Shown: positions 1-6,392, counted from the stretch's first letter. The stretch is DNA of 7,298 bases from an uncultured Blautia sp. (GCA_900541345.1 UQJE01000107.1:1-7298), one strand, 5' to 3'. Program-made: numbers and translations. The notes: a model not told the origin generated them from the letters alone.

Positions 1-101
1 TACAGTGACTTGTCGTCAGTTTCCTAACTTGACATTCGCTCCACGGAAAACCTGCTTTTTCAAGCAGCAACCTCGCGCTTCATTGCTATCATGTCACAAC
101 A
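1..101 (-). promoter_or_regulatory. Structured 5' leader RNA of a gene beyond the left edge
   Basis: A strong minus-strand promoter (131-136/108-113) should start a transcript near 101 that runs out of the window. Read as RNA, the first 100 nt fold well by eye. A closing helix pairs GTGAC (97-93) with GTCAC (9-5). A 6-bp hairpin, CTGCTT/AAGCAG (67-62 with 57-52), is capped by a GAAA (GNRA) tetraloop. A second hairpin, GTCA(A)GTT/AACTGAC (33-26 with 21-15), has one bulged A and an AGGA loop. The purine-rich joining segments look like conserved single-stranded motifs. An alternative short helix, AGCAA/TTGCT (87-83 with 70-66), overlaps the GNRA stem by two bases. The layout is that of a cis-regulatory leader. 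From memory, the wording resembles leaders before the Lachnospiraceae S10 ribosomal-protein operon (rpsJ). That identity is inference; the structure and promoter are seen directly. Confidence 0.5.
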
Positions 102-107
102 GTTATG

Positions 108-167
108 AGTATACACGAAGCTTTTACCAAATGCAAGCTTTTTTTTCAATTTTTTTCAATTTTTTTT
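108..167 (-). promoter_or_regulatory. Very strong sigma-A promoter with phased A-tract UP element
   Basis: On the minus strand, TTGCAT (131-136) is separated by exactly 17 bp from TATACT (108-113), close to the housekeeping consensus at both boxes. Directly upstream of the -35 lie three runs of A (139-146, 150-156, 160-167; 8, 7 and 8 bases), spaced about 10-11 bp. They therefore sit on one face of the helix, as expected for an UP element or intrinsic bend contacting the RNA polymerase alpha subunits. Such promoters typically drive rRNA or ribosomal-protein operons. The transcript leads into the structured leader to the left. Confidence 0.8.
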
Positions 168-230
168 AACAGCGTTTTCTATGCAAAAATGCTTCCGGGC
201 ATTAATGTAACAAGTTGTTTTCTATAGCAT

Positions 231-263
231 AAAAAAACGGACTGCCAAACACAGTCCGTTTTT
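231..263 (-). terminator. Rho-independent terminator of the SipW-like gene
   Basis: CGGACTG (238-244) pairs perfectly with CAGTCCG (252-258) around a 7-nt loop. On the minus strand the stem is followed by seven U (complement of 231-237), and A/T pairs can extend it. It begins a few bases beyond the stop codon at 267-269. The flanking A and T runs make it usable in both directions, but the only gene ending here is on the minus strand. Confidence 0.85.
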
Positions 264-266
264 CCT

Positions 267-1322
267 TTACTCTTTATCCTCTTCTCCAACAATATCGGAG
301 TAGTCAAACAAAGTAACATCTGTAATATCATCTTTTATGATTTCCGGAGAATCTCCTGCCGATTTGGCACGGTTTGCAAGCTGTGAAACACTCCACTGAG
401 GAATAGCCATTTTTTTCACAGGAACAGAAACCTCTTTTTCTGTCTCCTCTGATTTTTTCTGAAATTCTTCCTCCTCCATTGCAGGAACTTCATTTACAGG
501 CTCTTTCATCATTTCTCTGATTTCAGCTGCAGCATCTGTTTCCTCTGAAGTAGCTGCTGCAATCTCTTTTTTCAGAAGCTCATGTGCCTCGCTTGCTGCG
601 CTCTGCATGGAAACAGGGCCTTCTTCTGTGTACTCATCATCTTCTTCCTCAATCTCGTCCACAAAGCCACCTGTACGGATTATACGCTTCTCTGCTTTTT
701 TCTTTTTCTTCTTTTCTTTATTCTCGCTGCGTATTTCCCGTTCTTCTTCCTTCATCATTCTTGCCCGCTCTTTTTCTTCTCGCTTCAGCTCCTTTTTGGA
801 CTTCACGTAAGCGCCGGAGGTCTTCACATCTTCTTCCTCTTCCTCCTTCGGATCTTTTTCCCAGAGCTCAGCAATAATATAAAGAATAATCAGGAACAGC
901 ACAGCAAGTCCGAGAATGATTTTTCCTTCTGTGCTCTGTGTCGCTACATAAAGATAACCGACACCGCTTAATGTAAAAACAACCTTCGGAACATATTCCT
1001 TCACTGCTACTGTAATGTTTTCTCCATTTGTAACAGACGGATCTACCACCGTTCCTGTTCCATTTTCAAGATCAAGAGTCTGCACACTATAACGATAAAC
1101 TTTAGAATCCTCGTGTACAAGGATTGGATCTCCCACATAAATATCTGTTGCCTTAACCGGTATTGCATATGTAACAGAACCTACCGGAAGATTCGTATCC
1201 TCTTTGGAATCTGTCATAATCTCCGTGGTCACTCCGAAAAATGGCGGCAGGATCAAACCGGCAGCACATACAATCGTACAAATCACGACAAAGTGTACAA
1301 TAAATTTTAAAAATTTTGACAT
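267..1322 (-). CDS. SipW-like signal-peptidase-fold membrane protein, probably inactive, with charged cytoplasmic tail
   Basis: This 351-residue protein has a membrane segment at about 6-29, an extracytoplasmic domain of about 100 residues, a second membrane segment at about 133-154 and a roughly 195-residue cytoplasmic tail. The outside domain follows the SipW/archaeal-type signal peptidase pattern: PVGSV (46-50), IPVKATDIYVGD (54-65), then VVFTLSGVGYL (114-124) leading into the second segment. Where active enzymes have SGSMEPT, it reads TDSKEDT (37-43), so the nucleophile position may keep Ser39. The conserved THR segment is VYRYSV (75-80), with no catalytic His, and the KGDAN-like motif is gone. 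I infer a non-proteolytic relative. The tail has acidic 160-165, strongly basic coiled-coil-like 174-213, acidic 220-235, and a less repetitive C-terminus that may be a docking segment. The ATG follows GAGGGGA by 8 nt. Function is unknown; a membrane scaffold or sensor is possible. Confidence 0.75.
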   Translation of the reverse strand: MSKFLKFIVHFVVICTIVCAAGLILPPFFGVTTEIMTDSKEDTNLPVGSVTYAIPVKATDIYVGDPILVHEDSKVYRYSVQTLDLENGTGTVVDPSVTNGENITVAVKEYVPKVVFTLSGVGYLYVATQSTEGKIILGLAVLFLIILYIIAELWEKDPKEEEEEDVKTSGAYVKSKKELKREEKERARMMKEEEREIRSENKEKKKKKKAEKRIIRTGGFVDEIEEEDDEYTEEGPVSMQSAASEAHELLKKEIAAATSEETDAAAEIREMMKEPVNEVPAMEEEEFQKKSEETEKEVSVPVKKMAIPQWSVSQLANRAKSAGDSPEIIKDDITDVTLFDYSDIVGEEDKE

Positions 1323-1368
1323 CGTAATGTTCCCCTCGCTTTATCCATTCAGTTGTATCATAGTTCAG

Positions 1369-1397
1369 ATTATACCTTGTTTTTTTCTTTCGGTCAA
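1369..1397 (-). promoter_or_regulatory. Sigma-A promoter of the SipW-like gene
   Basis: On the minus strand, TTGACC (1392-1397), a 17-bp spacer and a perfect TATAAT (1369-1374) sit about 45 bp before the start codon at 1322. It interlocks with the divergent promoter of the phosphatase gene. Confidence 0.85.
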
Positions 1398-1405
1398 CTT
1401 ATAAT
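1377..1405 (+). promoter_or_regulatory. Sigma-A promoter of the PAP2 phosphatase gene
   Basis: TTGTTT (1377-1382), a 17-bp spacer and a perfect TATAAT (1400-1405) lie 35 bp upstream of the ATG at 1440. A second TATAAT at 1416-1421 lacks a convincing -35. The -35 falls inside the spacer of the divergent minus-strand promoter. Confidence 0.7.
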
Positions 1406-1439
1406 ATTTTTTAATTATAATAAGAAAGGATTTTGTTTT

Positions 1440-2336
1440 ATGGAATTTTTACATTTCCTGTCTCAGTTCCGCACAGACGGAGGAGACATTTTCTTTCAGC
1501 TTATCACTTATGCTGCTCAGGAACTTTTTGTAGTAGGCATAATATGCTGGCTTTTCTGGTGCTCCAATAAGCGCCTCGCCTACACGCTTGGCTTTTCCTA
1601 CTTTACCTCCGGGCTTCTTGTACAGGGTCTAAAAATCACATTTCGCATTCCCCGCCCCTGGATACTGGATTCTTCTTTCCAGCCTGTTGCTTCCGCAGTT
1701 CCCGGCGCTACCGGATACTCCTTTCCAAGCGGTCATACCCAAAGCATTACAGCTCTGTTTGGCACTGCTGCCCTCCACTTCCGAAAACATCTGCATCAGA
1801 TTCTGTGCTTTGTTGTGATTTTCCTTGTTGGATTTTCCAGAATGTATCTGGGCTGTCACACACCCAAAGATGTGATTGTATCTTTTTCCCTTTCCTTTTT
1901 GTGTGTGATATTTTGTTACCACTATATATATAGGAAGAAATCCTTCGAAAAAGCTCCCGGAAAAGTAGCAGTCATTATGCTTTTTATTTCCCTTGCGCTT
2001 TCCTTCTATTCTTTATTTCTGGAGAAAACAGGATATATAGATTCTATATATGCAAAAGATTGTCTGAAAGCCGGAGGTGCAGGCGCTGCTTTTGCGCTCG
2101 GTTACTACCTGGAACAGCGCTTTATACGCTTTCGTCTTCCTGAAAATACAAAACATAAAATCCTGCGTCTTGTTTTTGGTCTTCTCGGCGCCCTTATAAT
2201 CCAGGAGGGACTGAAACCGCTCATCGGCACTTCTCTTCCTGCCAGCTTCCTGCGTTATTTTCTCACTGTATTCTGGATTCTCACTGTGTATCCATTTCTT
2301 TTCACAAAATATGGAACTCGCACAAAAAAGGCGTAA
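1440..2336 (+). CDS. PAP2-family membrane phosphatase
   Basis: This 298-residue polytopic membrane protein carries all three motifs of the PAP2 (type 2 phosphatidic acid phosphatase) superfamily. These are KITFRIPRP (65-73, KX6RP), PSGH (96-99) and SRMYLGCHTPKD (133-144, SRX5HX3D). His99 is the expected proton donor and His140 the nucleophile, with Asp144 supporting it. Family members remove phosphate from lipid phosphates such as undecaprenyl pyrophosphate or phosphatidylglycerol phosphate at the membrane; the substrate cannot be read here. Beyond the PAP2 core the protein has about four more hydrophobic segments (about 174-298), so it is longer than minimal members. The ATG at 1440 is preferred over an in-frame ATG at 1353, because AAAGGA (1425-1430) precedes it by 9 nt and the promoter -10 boxes lie between the two starts. 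It appears monocistronic, ending at a hairpin. Confidence 0.88.
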   Translation: MEFLHFLSQFRTDGGDIFFQLITYAAQELFVVGIICWLFWCSNKRLAYTLGFSYFTSGLLVQGLKITFRIPRPWILDSSFQPVASAVPGATGYSFPSGHTQSITALFGTAALHFRKHLHQILCFVVIFLVGFSRMYLGCHTPKDVIVSFSLSFLCVIFCYHYIYRKKSFEKAPGKVAVIMLFISLALSFYSLFLEKTGYIDSIYAKDCLKAGGAGAAFALGYYLEQRFIRFRLPENTKHKILRLVFGLLGALIIQEGLKPLIGTSLPASFLRYFLTVFWILTVYPFLFTKYGTRTKKA

Positions 2337-2378
2337 AAAAATGCGAATGAAAAACAGTCCTCTTTTTCATTCGCATTT
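2335..2378. terminator. Bidirectional terminator between convergent transcripts
   Basis: ATGCGAATGAAAAA (2341-2354) pairs perfectly with 2363-2376 around an 8-nt loop, and AA/TT pairs extend it to 16 bp. On the minus strand the stem runs into a U6 tract (complement of 2335-2340), ending the tcdA-murB-rapZ-whiA-crh transcript. On the plus strand the tail is only TTTG, so it is weaker there but still placed to end the phosphatase transcript. Confidence 0.9.
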
Positions 2379-2410
2379 GTATAAATAACACAGCCTGTTA
2401 TTCTTTCTGA

Positions 2411-2665
2411 TTACTGTTCACTTAAATATCTCTCGATACTGTTCATTGCCGCCTCTTCATCTTCACCGCTTGTAAGAAGTGTAATTTCCTCTCCGGCATC
2501 CAATCCCAGCGTCATCATTCCCATAATACTCTTGGCATTCACCTTTTTTTCGCCTACTTCAACATAAATTTCACTGTTAAACTGGCTTGCAACCTGAACC
2601 AGCTGTGCCACAGGACGCGCTTCAAGTCCAGTAGAAAGATTTACTGTTATTGGTTTTTTAATCAT
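2411..2665 (-). CDS. crh: Crh-like HPr paralogue with Glu at position 15
   Basis: This 84-residue HPr-fold protein is the size of HPr and Crh. The phosphotransferase site, GLHARP in true HPr, reads GLEARP (13-18), so His15 is replaced by Glu and PEP-dependent phosphotransfer by enzyme I should be impossible. The regulatory serine is intact in AKSIMGMM (44-51), with Ser46 in the right place for HPr kinase/phosphorylase. Bacillus subtilis Crh also lacks His15 (it has Gln), keeps Ser46, and lies downstream of rapZ (yvcJ) and whiA (yvcL) as here. I infer a Crh-type corepressor that binds CcpA when Ser46 is phosphorylated. The Glu could mimic a charged His15-phosphate. The gene overlaps whiA by 4 nt (ATGA), with GGAGGAG 5 nt before its start, suggesting translational coupling. 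hprK is not in the window. Confidence 0.87.
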   Translation of the reverse strand: MIKKPITVNLSTGLEARPVAQLVQVASQFNSEIYVEVGEKKVNAKSIMGMMTLGLDAGEEITLLTSGEDEEAAMNSIERYLSEQ

Positions 2666-3615
2666 AATAACTCCTCCTTGTTTTCCCGCAGTTCATCAGC
2701 CAATATGCTCAATTTCCTCAGTCTGTGATTCACTCCTGATTTGCCTACCTGCGGGCTTAACATTAATCCTAATTCTCTTAATGTAGCTTCCGGATACTGC
2801 AGTCTCAGTCTGGCAGTCTGCGCAAGACCTTCGTTCAGGTGTTCAAAACCTGTAACCTCTTCTATCAGCTTAATGTCTTCTATCTGCTTTACTGCTGCAT
2901 TTACCGTCTTATTGATATTTGCAGTCTCACAGTTTACCTTCCGATTCACAGAATTTCGCATTTCCTTCAGGATTCTGATATTTTCCAGATCCATAAGAGC
3001 TACGTTCGCCTCCATGATCGCCAGCATATCCACAATCTGCGAACCTTCTTTCACATAGACCACATATGATTTCTTACGTATAACCGTTTTCGCATCAATA
3101 TGGAAGCTGCGGATAATCTCCTGTAATAACTGCGCTTTCCTTTCATCCGCACATACAATCTCAAAATGATACCCTTTTCTTGGGTCACTGATAGAGCCTG
3201 ATGAAAGAAATGCTCCGCGGACAAATGCCCGCTTACAGCAGCTCTGCTGAAGTGTAATGGAATTTTCCTGTATATTCAAATTTCCGCTTACAGCCTGGAT
3301 TTTACCAGCCTGTATCACTTCTTCCACCTGCTGCTGATTTGTAATTTCCACCACGTATACGCGTCCTCTTTTTAAAGGTGCGCTTTCGTGAAGAAATACT
3401 GCTGTCTCTATATTAAATGTTTTTTTTAATAATGTAAAGTACTTTCTTGCAACCAGTTCATTTTCTGTATGAATCCTTAAAATTTTATTTCCGTCTTTTT
3501 GATATTCCAGACTGCCGCAAACACATAAAATAGCAGCAAGCTCCGCTATCCGGCAGTGTCTTGCTGTATTTATCTGTCTGGAAAGCTCCTCCTTCACCAT
3601 TCCCGAAAAAGACAT
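2662..3615 (-). CDS. whiA: DNA-binding protein WhiA
   Basis: This 317-residue protein matches the WhiA family in length and layout. It starts with the typical MSFSGMVKEELS and has a degenerate LAGLIDADG homing-endonuclease-like fold in the N-terminal two thirds, including RAFVRGAFLSSGSISDP. It ends in a helix-turn-helix at about 273-302 with the signature KSGVNHRLRK (292-301). WhiA is a sporulation transcription factor in Streptomyces. In Bacillus it binds DNA and influences division and chromosome segregation, with less clear direct gene control. The endonuclease fold is not expected to cut DNA. It lies 18 bp downstream of rapZ and overlaps crh by 4 bp. In Bacillus yvcK sits between rapZ and whiA; here it is missing. 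Confidence 0.95.
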   Translation of the reverse strand: MSFSGMVKEELSRQINTARHCRIAELAAILCVCGSLEYQKDGNKILRIHTENELVARKYFTLLKKTFNIETAVFLHESAPLKRGRVYVVEITNQQQVEEVIQAGKIQAVSGNLNIQENSITLQQSCCKRAFVRGAFLSSGSISDPRKGYHFEIVCADERKAQLLQEIIRSFHIDAKTVIRKKSYVVYVKEGSQIVDMLAIMEANVALMDLENIRILKEMRNSVNRKVNCETANINKTVNAAVKQIEDIKLIEEVTGFEHLNEGLAQTARLRLQYPEATLRELGLMLSPQVGKSGVNHRLRKLSILADELRENKEELL

Positions 3616-3633
3616 TCTCCAACCTCATTTCCT

Positions 3634-4512
3634 CTATTTTTTCAACATTCTGTCCTTCTCAATATCACGGTGCTCAAGACGGAATCCATACTGTCCGCTT
3701 TTCAACAGCCTTCCATACAGTTCTCTTGCAAGGGTAACAGAACGATGCTTTCCGCCTGTACAGCCGATTGCAATTACAAGATTTGTCTTTCCCTCTTTCA
3801 CATAATGAGGAATCAAAAAACGCACCATATCCTCCAACTTGTCAGCAAACTCCTGCGCCGCACTGCTGTTCATTACATATTCAAACACGCTGTCTTCCAT
3901 ACCGGTAAGCGGCCGAAGCTCATCTACATAATATGGATTCGGAAGAAAACGCACATCAAATACAAGATCTGCATCTGCTGGAATTCCATACTTGAATCCA
4001 AAAGACAGAACGGAAACCATCAGATTGCAAAATTCCTGATTGTCTACAAAAATCTTTTCTACTTCCTGTTTCAGTTCTCGCGTAAGAAGATAGCTTGTAT
4101 CAATAATGTAATCCGCCCTCTCCTTTAAAAAGTGCATTTTTTCGCGCTCAATCCGAATTCCCTCATCGACTCTTCCCGTCATTGCAAGGGGATGGCTTCT
4201 TCTTGTCTCTTTATAACGCTTTACAAGCACATTGTCTTCTGCGTCCAGAAAAAGAATCTCAAATTCATAACCAGCCTCTTTCATTCTGTCAAGGACAACC
4301 TCCAGCTCATCAAGAGCTCTTCCGCTTCTGGCATCTATTCCAAGAGCTACATTCTGGACATCTTCTCCATGTACCTCCGGAATCAGCGAAGCAAACTTCT
4401 CTAAAAGCTGAATCGGCAGATTATCCACGCAAAAGTATCTGGCGTCCTCCAGCATTTTAAGGGCAGTGGATTTTCCCGCTCCCGATACGCCTGTCACAAT
4501 TACAAAACGCAT
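3634..4512 (-). CDS. rapZ: RapZ/YvcJ nucleotide-binding regulator
   Basis: This 292-residue P-loop protein is full length for the RapZ/YvcJ family. It has Walker A GVSGAGKST (8-16), then FCVDNLP (27-33), and GIDARS (58-63) at the second nucleotide site. The C-terminal domain carries SFGFKYGIP, DVRFLPNPYY, LRPLTG and GCTGGKHRS (250-258). In E. coli that domain binds glucosamine-6-phosphate and small RNAs, and delivers them to RNase E to tune glmS. In Bacillus YvcJ hydrolyses nucleotide and affects competence; its RNA role in Gram-positives is unsettled. Its position between murB and whiA-crh fits coordination of amino-sugar and wall precursor supply with carbon status. The ATG at 4512 follows a GAGGGAAG-type site, 24 bp after murB. 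Confidence 0.95.
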   Translation of the reverse strand: MRFVIVTGVSGAGKSTALKMLEDARYFCVDNLPIQLLEKFASLIPEVHGEDVQNVALGIDARSGRALDELEVVLDRMKEAGYEFEILFLDAEDNVLVKRYKETRRSHPLAMTGRVDEGIRIEREKMHFLKERADYIIDTSYLLTRELKQEVEKIFVDNQEFCNLMVSVLSFGFKYGIPADADLVFDVRFLPNPYYVDELRPLTGMEDSVFEYVMNSSAAQEFADKLEDMVRFLIPHYVKEGKTNLVIAIGCTGGKHRSVTLARELYGRLLKSGQYGFRLEHRDIEKDRMLKK

Positions 4513-4536
4513 GACTCTTCCCTCTCTCTTCCTATG

Positions 4537-5451
4537 TTACGAAAAATCCCCCAGAAACCGAACCTCCGGCTCCAGCCTCACTCCAAATTTTTCATAAACC
4601 GTATTCTGTACGTCCTGAATAAGCGCTCTTACATCTTCCGCGGTTGCCCCTCCTGCATTGATCACAAAACCGCAGTGCTTTTCCGACACCTGTGCTCCGC
4701 CTACTCGGTATCCCCGAAGTCCGGAATCCATAATAAGCTTTCCTGCAAAGTATCCCTCCGGACGCTTAAATGTACTTCCTGCGCTTGGAAATTCCAACGG
4801 CTGTTTAGAAGTTCTTCTTTCTGTTAAATCTCTCATAAGCTCTTTGATTTCTTCCGGATTTCCTTCTTTCAGAGAAATTTCCGCTTCCAGGACAAAGTAT
4901 CCTGCTGTTTTTACAATACTAGTGCGATATCCAAGATTCAGCTCTTCCACTGACAGTTTTATAATATTTCCTTCCCTGTCTGCAGCTGTAACTGATTTTA
5001 ATACGTCTTTCATCTCTCCGCCGTAAGCTCCCGCATTCATGGTCACAGCGCCTCCGAGAGTTCCCGGAATTCCACCGGCAAACTCAAACCCTGTCAGAGA
5101 ATGATTTTTTGCTTCTGCTGCAATAGCTGAAAGAAGTGCTCCAGCCTGCGCACGAATCACCGTTCCCTCTGTTTCTATTTTATTCATATTGCGGTACATC
5201 TGAATAACCGCTCCTCTGTATCCTTTGTCACTCACAAGCAGATTGCTTCCATTGCCCAGTATAAAGCATGGAATCCCCTCTTCTCTGCAGATTTCAAAAA
5301 TTCCTTTTATCTGCCTTCCCTCTGTTGGCAGCAGAAAGTAATCTGCTGGTCCGCCAATGCGAAACGTAGTGTGATTGCTCATGGGTTCGTCTGTAAGTAC
5401 ATTCTGCTCTCCCAAAAGAGCTAAAAATCTATCTTTTATTTTCTGATCCAA
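4537..5451 (-). CDS. murB: UDP-N-acetylenolpyruvoylglucosamine reductase MurB (TTG start)
   Basis: MurB reduces UDP-GlcNAc-enolpyruvate to UDP-MurNAc with NADPH and FAD in the cytoplasm, the second committed step of peptidoglycan synthesis. The 304 residues contain NHTTFRIGGPAD (26-37), GNGSNLLV (66-73), the FAD-binding GIPGTLGGAVTMNAGAYG (127-144), YRTS (175-178), the catalytic-serine motif AGSTFKRP (224-231, Ser226 as proton donor) and C-terminal PEVRFLG with the conserved Glu296. The length and compact form fit the short (type II) MurB of Gram-positives. The start is TTG (5449-5451), not ATG. AGGAG (5460-5464) sits 8 nt upstream and the protein begins MDQKIKDRF, normal for the family. It is 47 bp from tcdA with no terminator between, so the two are probably cotranscribed. 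Confidence 0.95.
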   Translation of the reverse strand: MDQKIKDRFLALLGEQNVLTDEPMSNHTTFRIGGPADYFLLPTEGRQIKGIFEICREEGIPCFILGNGSNLLVSDKGYRGAVIQMYRNMNKIETEGTVIRAQAGALLSAIAAEAKNHSLTGFEFAGGIPGTLGGAVTMNAGAYGGEMKDVLKSVTAADREGNIIKLSVEELNLGYRTSIVKTAGYFVLEAEISLKEGNPEEIKELMRDLTERRTSKQPLEFPSAGSTFKRPEGYFAGKLIMDSGLRGYRVGGAQVSEKHCGFVINAGGATAEDVRALIQDVQNTVYEKFGVRLEPEVRFLGDFS

Positions 5452-5498
5452 TGTTGTAACTCCTTTTTTACTCTCTTATTTTTATGCTTTTCTCTGCT

Positions 5499-6227
5499 TT
5501 ATTTCTTTTTTCCTTCTCCCAGAATATCCCGAATAACCTCTCCTGCAATGAGAAGTCCCGCTACGCTGGGAACAAAAGCGATGCTTCCCGGAACCGGCCG
5601 GTCTGTATTTCCCTTTCTCTCTCCGTTATCCTGAGCTGCCTTTATTGGTTTTTCCTTTGAGTAAAGGACCTTTACCTTACGTATTCCGCGTTTTCTGAGT
5701 TCTGTTCTCATTACCTTTGCAAGAGGACACACACTTGTTTTTGAAATATCTGTAATCTCAAATTTGGAAGGATCCATTTTGTTTCCCGTTCCCATACAGG
5801 AAATCACAGGAACACCGCATTCTTTTGCTCTCTGGATAATAAGAAGCTTTGAGGTTACAGTATCAATGGCGTCCACAATATAATCTACGCCATGAAAATC
5901 AAACATATCCGCCGTATCCTCATTATAAAAAGTCTCATATGTATGAACCAGTATATTTTCATCTATATCCCGGATTCTTTCTTTTGCCACCTGTACCTTG
6001 CTGTGTCCTACTGTAGAACGAAGTGCATAAAGCTGTCTGTTAATATTTGTAACAGAAACGGTATCGTGGTCAACAAGAGTCAGACTTCCCACGCCGCATC
6101 TCGCCAGCGCTTCCGCCACATAAGAGCCAACGCCGCCAAGGCCAAATACCATAATTCTGGCTTTTGCAAGTTTTGTGCTTCCCTCTTCCCCCAGCAGTAT
6201 TTCCATTCGCGAAAATGCATTCTGCAT
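5499..6227 (-). CDS. tcdA: tRNA threonylcarbamoyladenosine dehydratase TcdA
   Basis: This 242-residue E1/ThiF-fold enzyme uses ATP to dehydrate t6A at position 37 of ANN-decoding tRNAs into the cyclic hydantoin ct6A, which improves decoding. It shows the family opening FSRMEILLGEEG (5-16), the adenylation-site GLGGVGS (29-35), acidic LVDHDTV (51-57), NINRQ (61-65), DAIDTVTSK (119-127), a KTSVCPLAK segment with Cys167, and the C-terminal GSIAFVPSVAG. Length and order fit TcdA (CsdL/YgdL) rather than ThiF or MoeB, which act with small sulfur carriers; none is nearby. The ATG follows GGAGGG. It is the first gene of the minus-strand operon and has its own consensus promoter. The link to murB is probably organisational rather than functional. 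Confidence 0.93.
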   Translation of the reverse strand: MQNAFSRMEILLGEEGSTKLAKARIMVFGLGGVGSYVAEALARCGVGSLTLVDHDTVSVTNINRQLYALRSTVGHSKVQVAKERIRDIDENILVHTYETFYNEDTADMFDFHGVDYIVDAIDTVTSKLLIIQRAKECGVPVISCMGTGNKMDPSKFEITDISKTSVCPLAKVMRTELRKRGIRKVKVLYSKEKPIKAAQDNGERKGNTDRPVPGSIAFVPSVAGLLIAGEVIRDILGEGKKK

Positions 6228-6285
6228 ATCACAAGCCCTCCTTTTTTCCCTGTCAAAATCTGCACTTTCCCCTGCAGTCTACTCC

Positions 6286-6314
6286 ATTATACTATGTGTC
6301 ACTCTACTTGTACA
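6286..6314 (-). promoter_or_regulatory. Sigma-A promoter of the tcdA-murB-rapZ-whiA-crh operon
   Basis: On the minus strand a perfect TATAAT (6286-6291) lies 17 bp downstream of TGTACA (6309-6314, four of six matches to TTGACA), and about 60 bp before tcdA. No other clear promoter or terminator appears inside the operon, so this one probably serves all five genes. Confidence 0.75.
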
Positions 6315-6341
6315 GTTTTTCATTTTTTATTAAGAATTGGT

Positions 6342-6370
6342 ACATATTTTTTATGATTTTCTCCATACTA
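6342..6370 (+). promoter_or_regulatory. Candidate sigma-G (forespore) promoter of the spoVA genes
   Basis: ACATA (6342-6346), a 17-bp spacer and CATACTA (6364-6370) match the sigma-G pattern (GNATA-like -35, CATNNTA -10) except for one base in the -35. No good sigma-A promoter reads this way. The spoVA operon is a known sigma-G target in Bacillus. The predicted leader before the GGAGGTG site (6381) is only a few bases. Confidence 0.6.
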
Positions 6371-6392
6371 AACATAAATCGGAGGTGAATTT

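Noticed and set aside
118..146. AAGCTT/AAGCTT hairpin followed by eight T, resembling a plus-strand terminator
   Set aside because: The stem is only 6 bp of a palindromic word with an 11-nt loop. The same bases are explained better by the minus-strand promoter and its A-tracts, which imply no plus-strand gene ends here.
184..203. AATGC/GCATT hairpin with a short U run on the minus strand, a possible second terminator
   Set aside because: Only 5 bp of stem and five U; the stronger terminator at 231-263 already ends the gene.
582..971. Plus-strand open frames rich in Phe/Ser/Leu opposite the SipW-like gene
   Set aside because: They are the complement of the Lys/Glu-rich tail codons, lack ribosome binding sites and resemble no protein family.
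1353..1439. N-terminal extension of the phosphatase from an upstream in-frame ATG at 1353
   Set aside because: It would start upstream of the promoter and lacks a ribosome binding site; AAAGGA before 1440 marks the real start.
3556..4128. 190-codon plus-strand open frame opposite rapZ
   Set aside because: rapZ is unambiguous on the other strand with intact motifs; this frame has no ribosome binding site and no recognisable domain.
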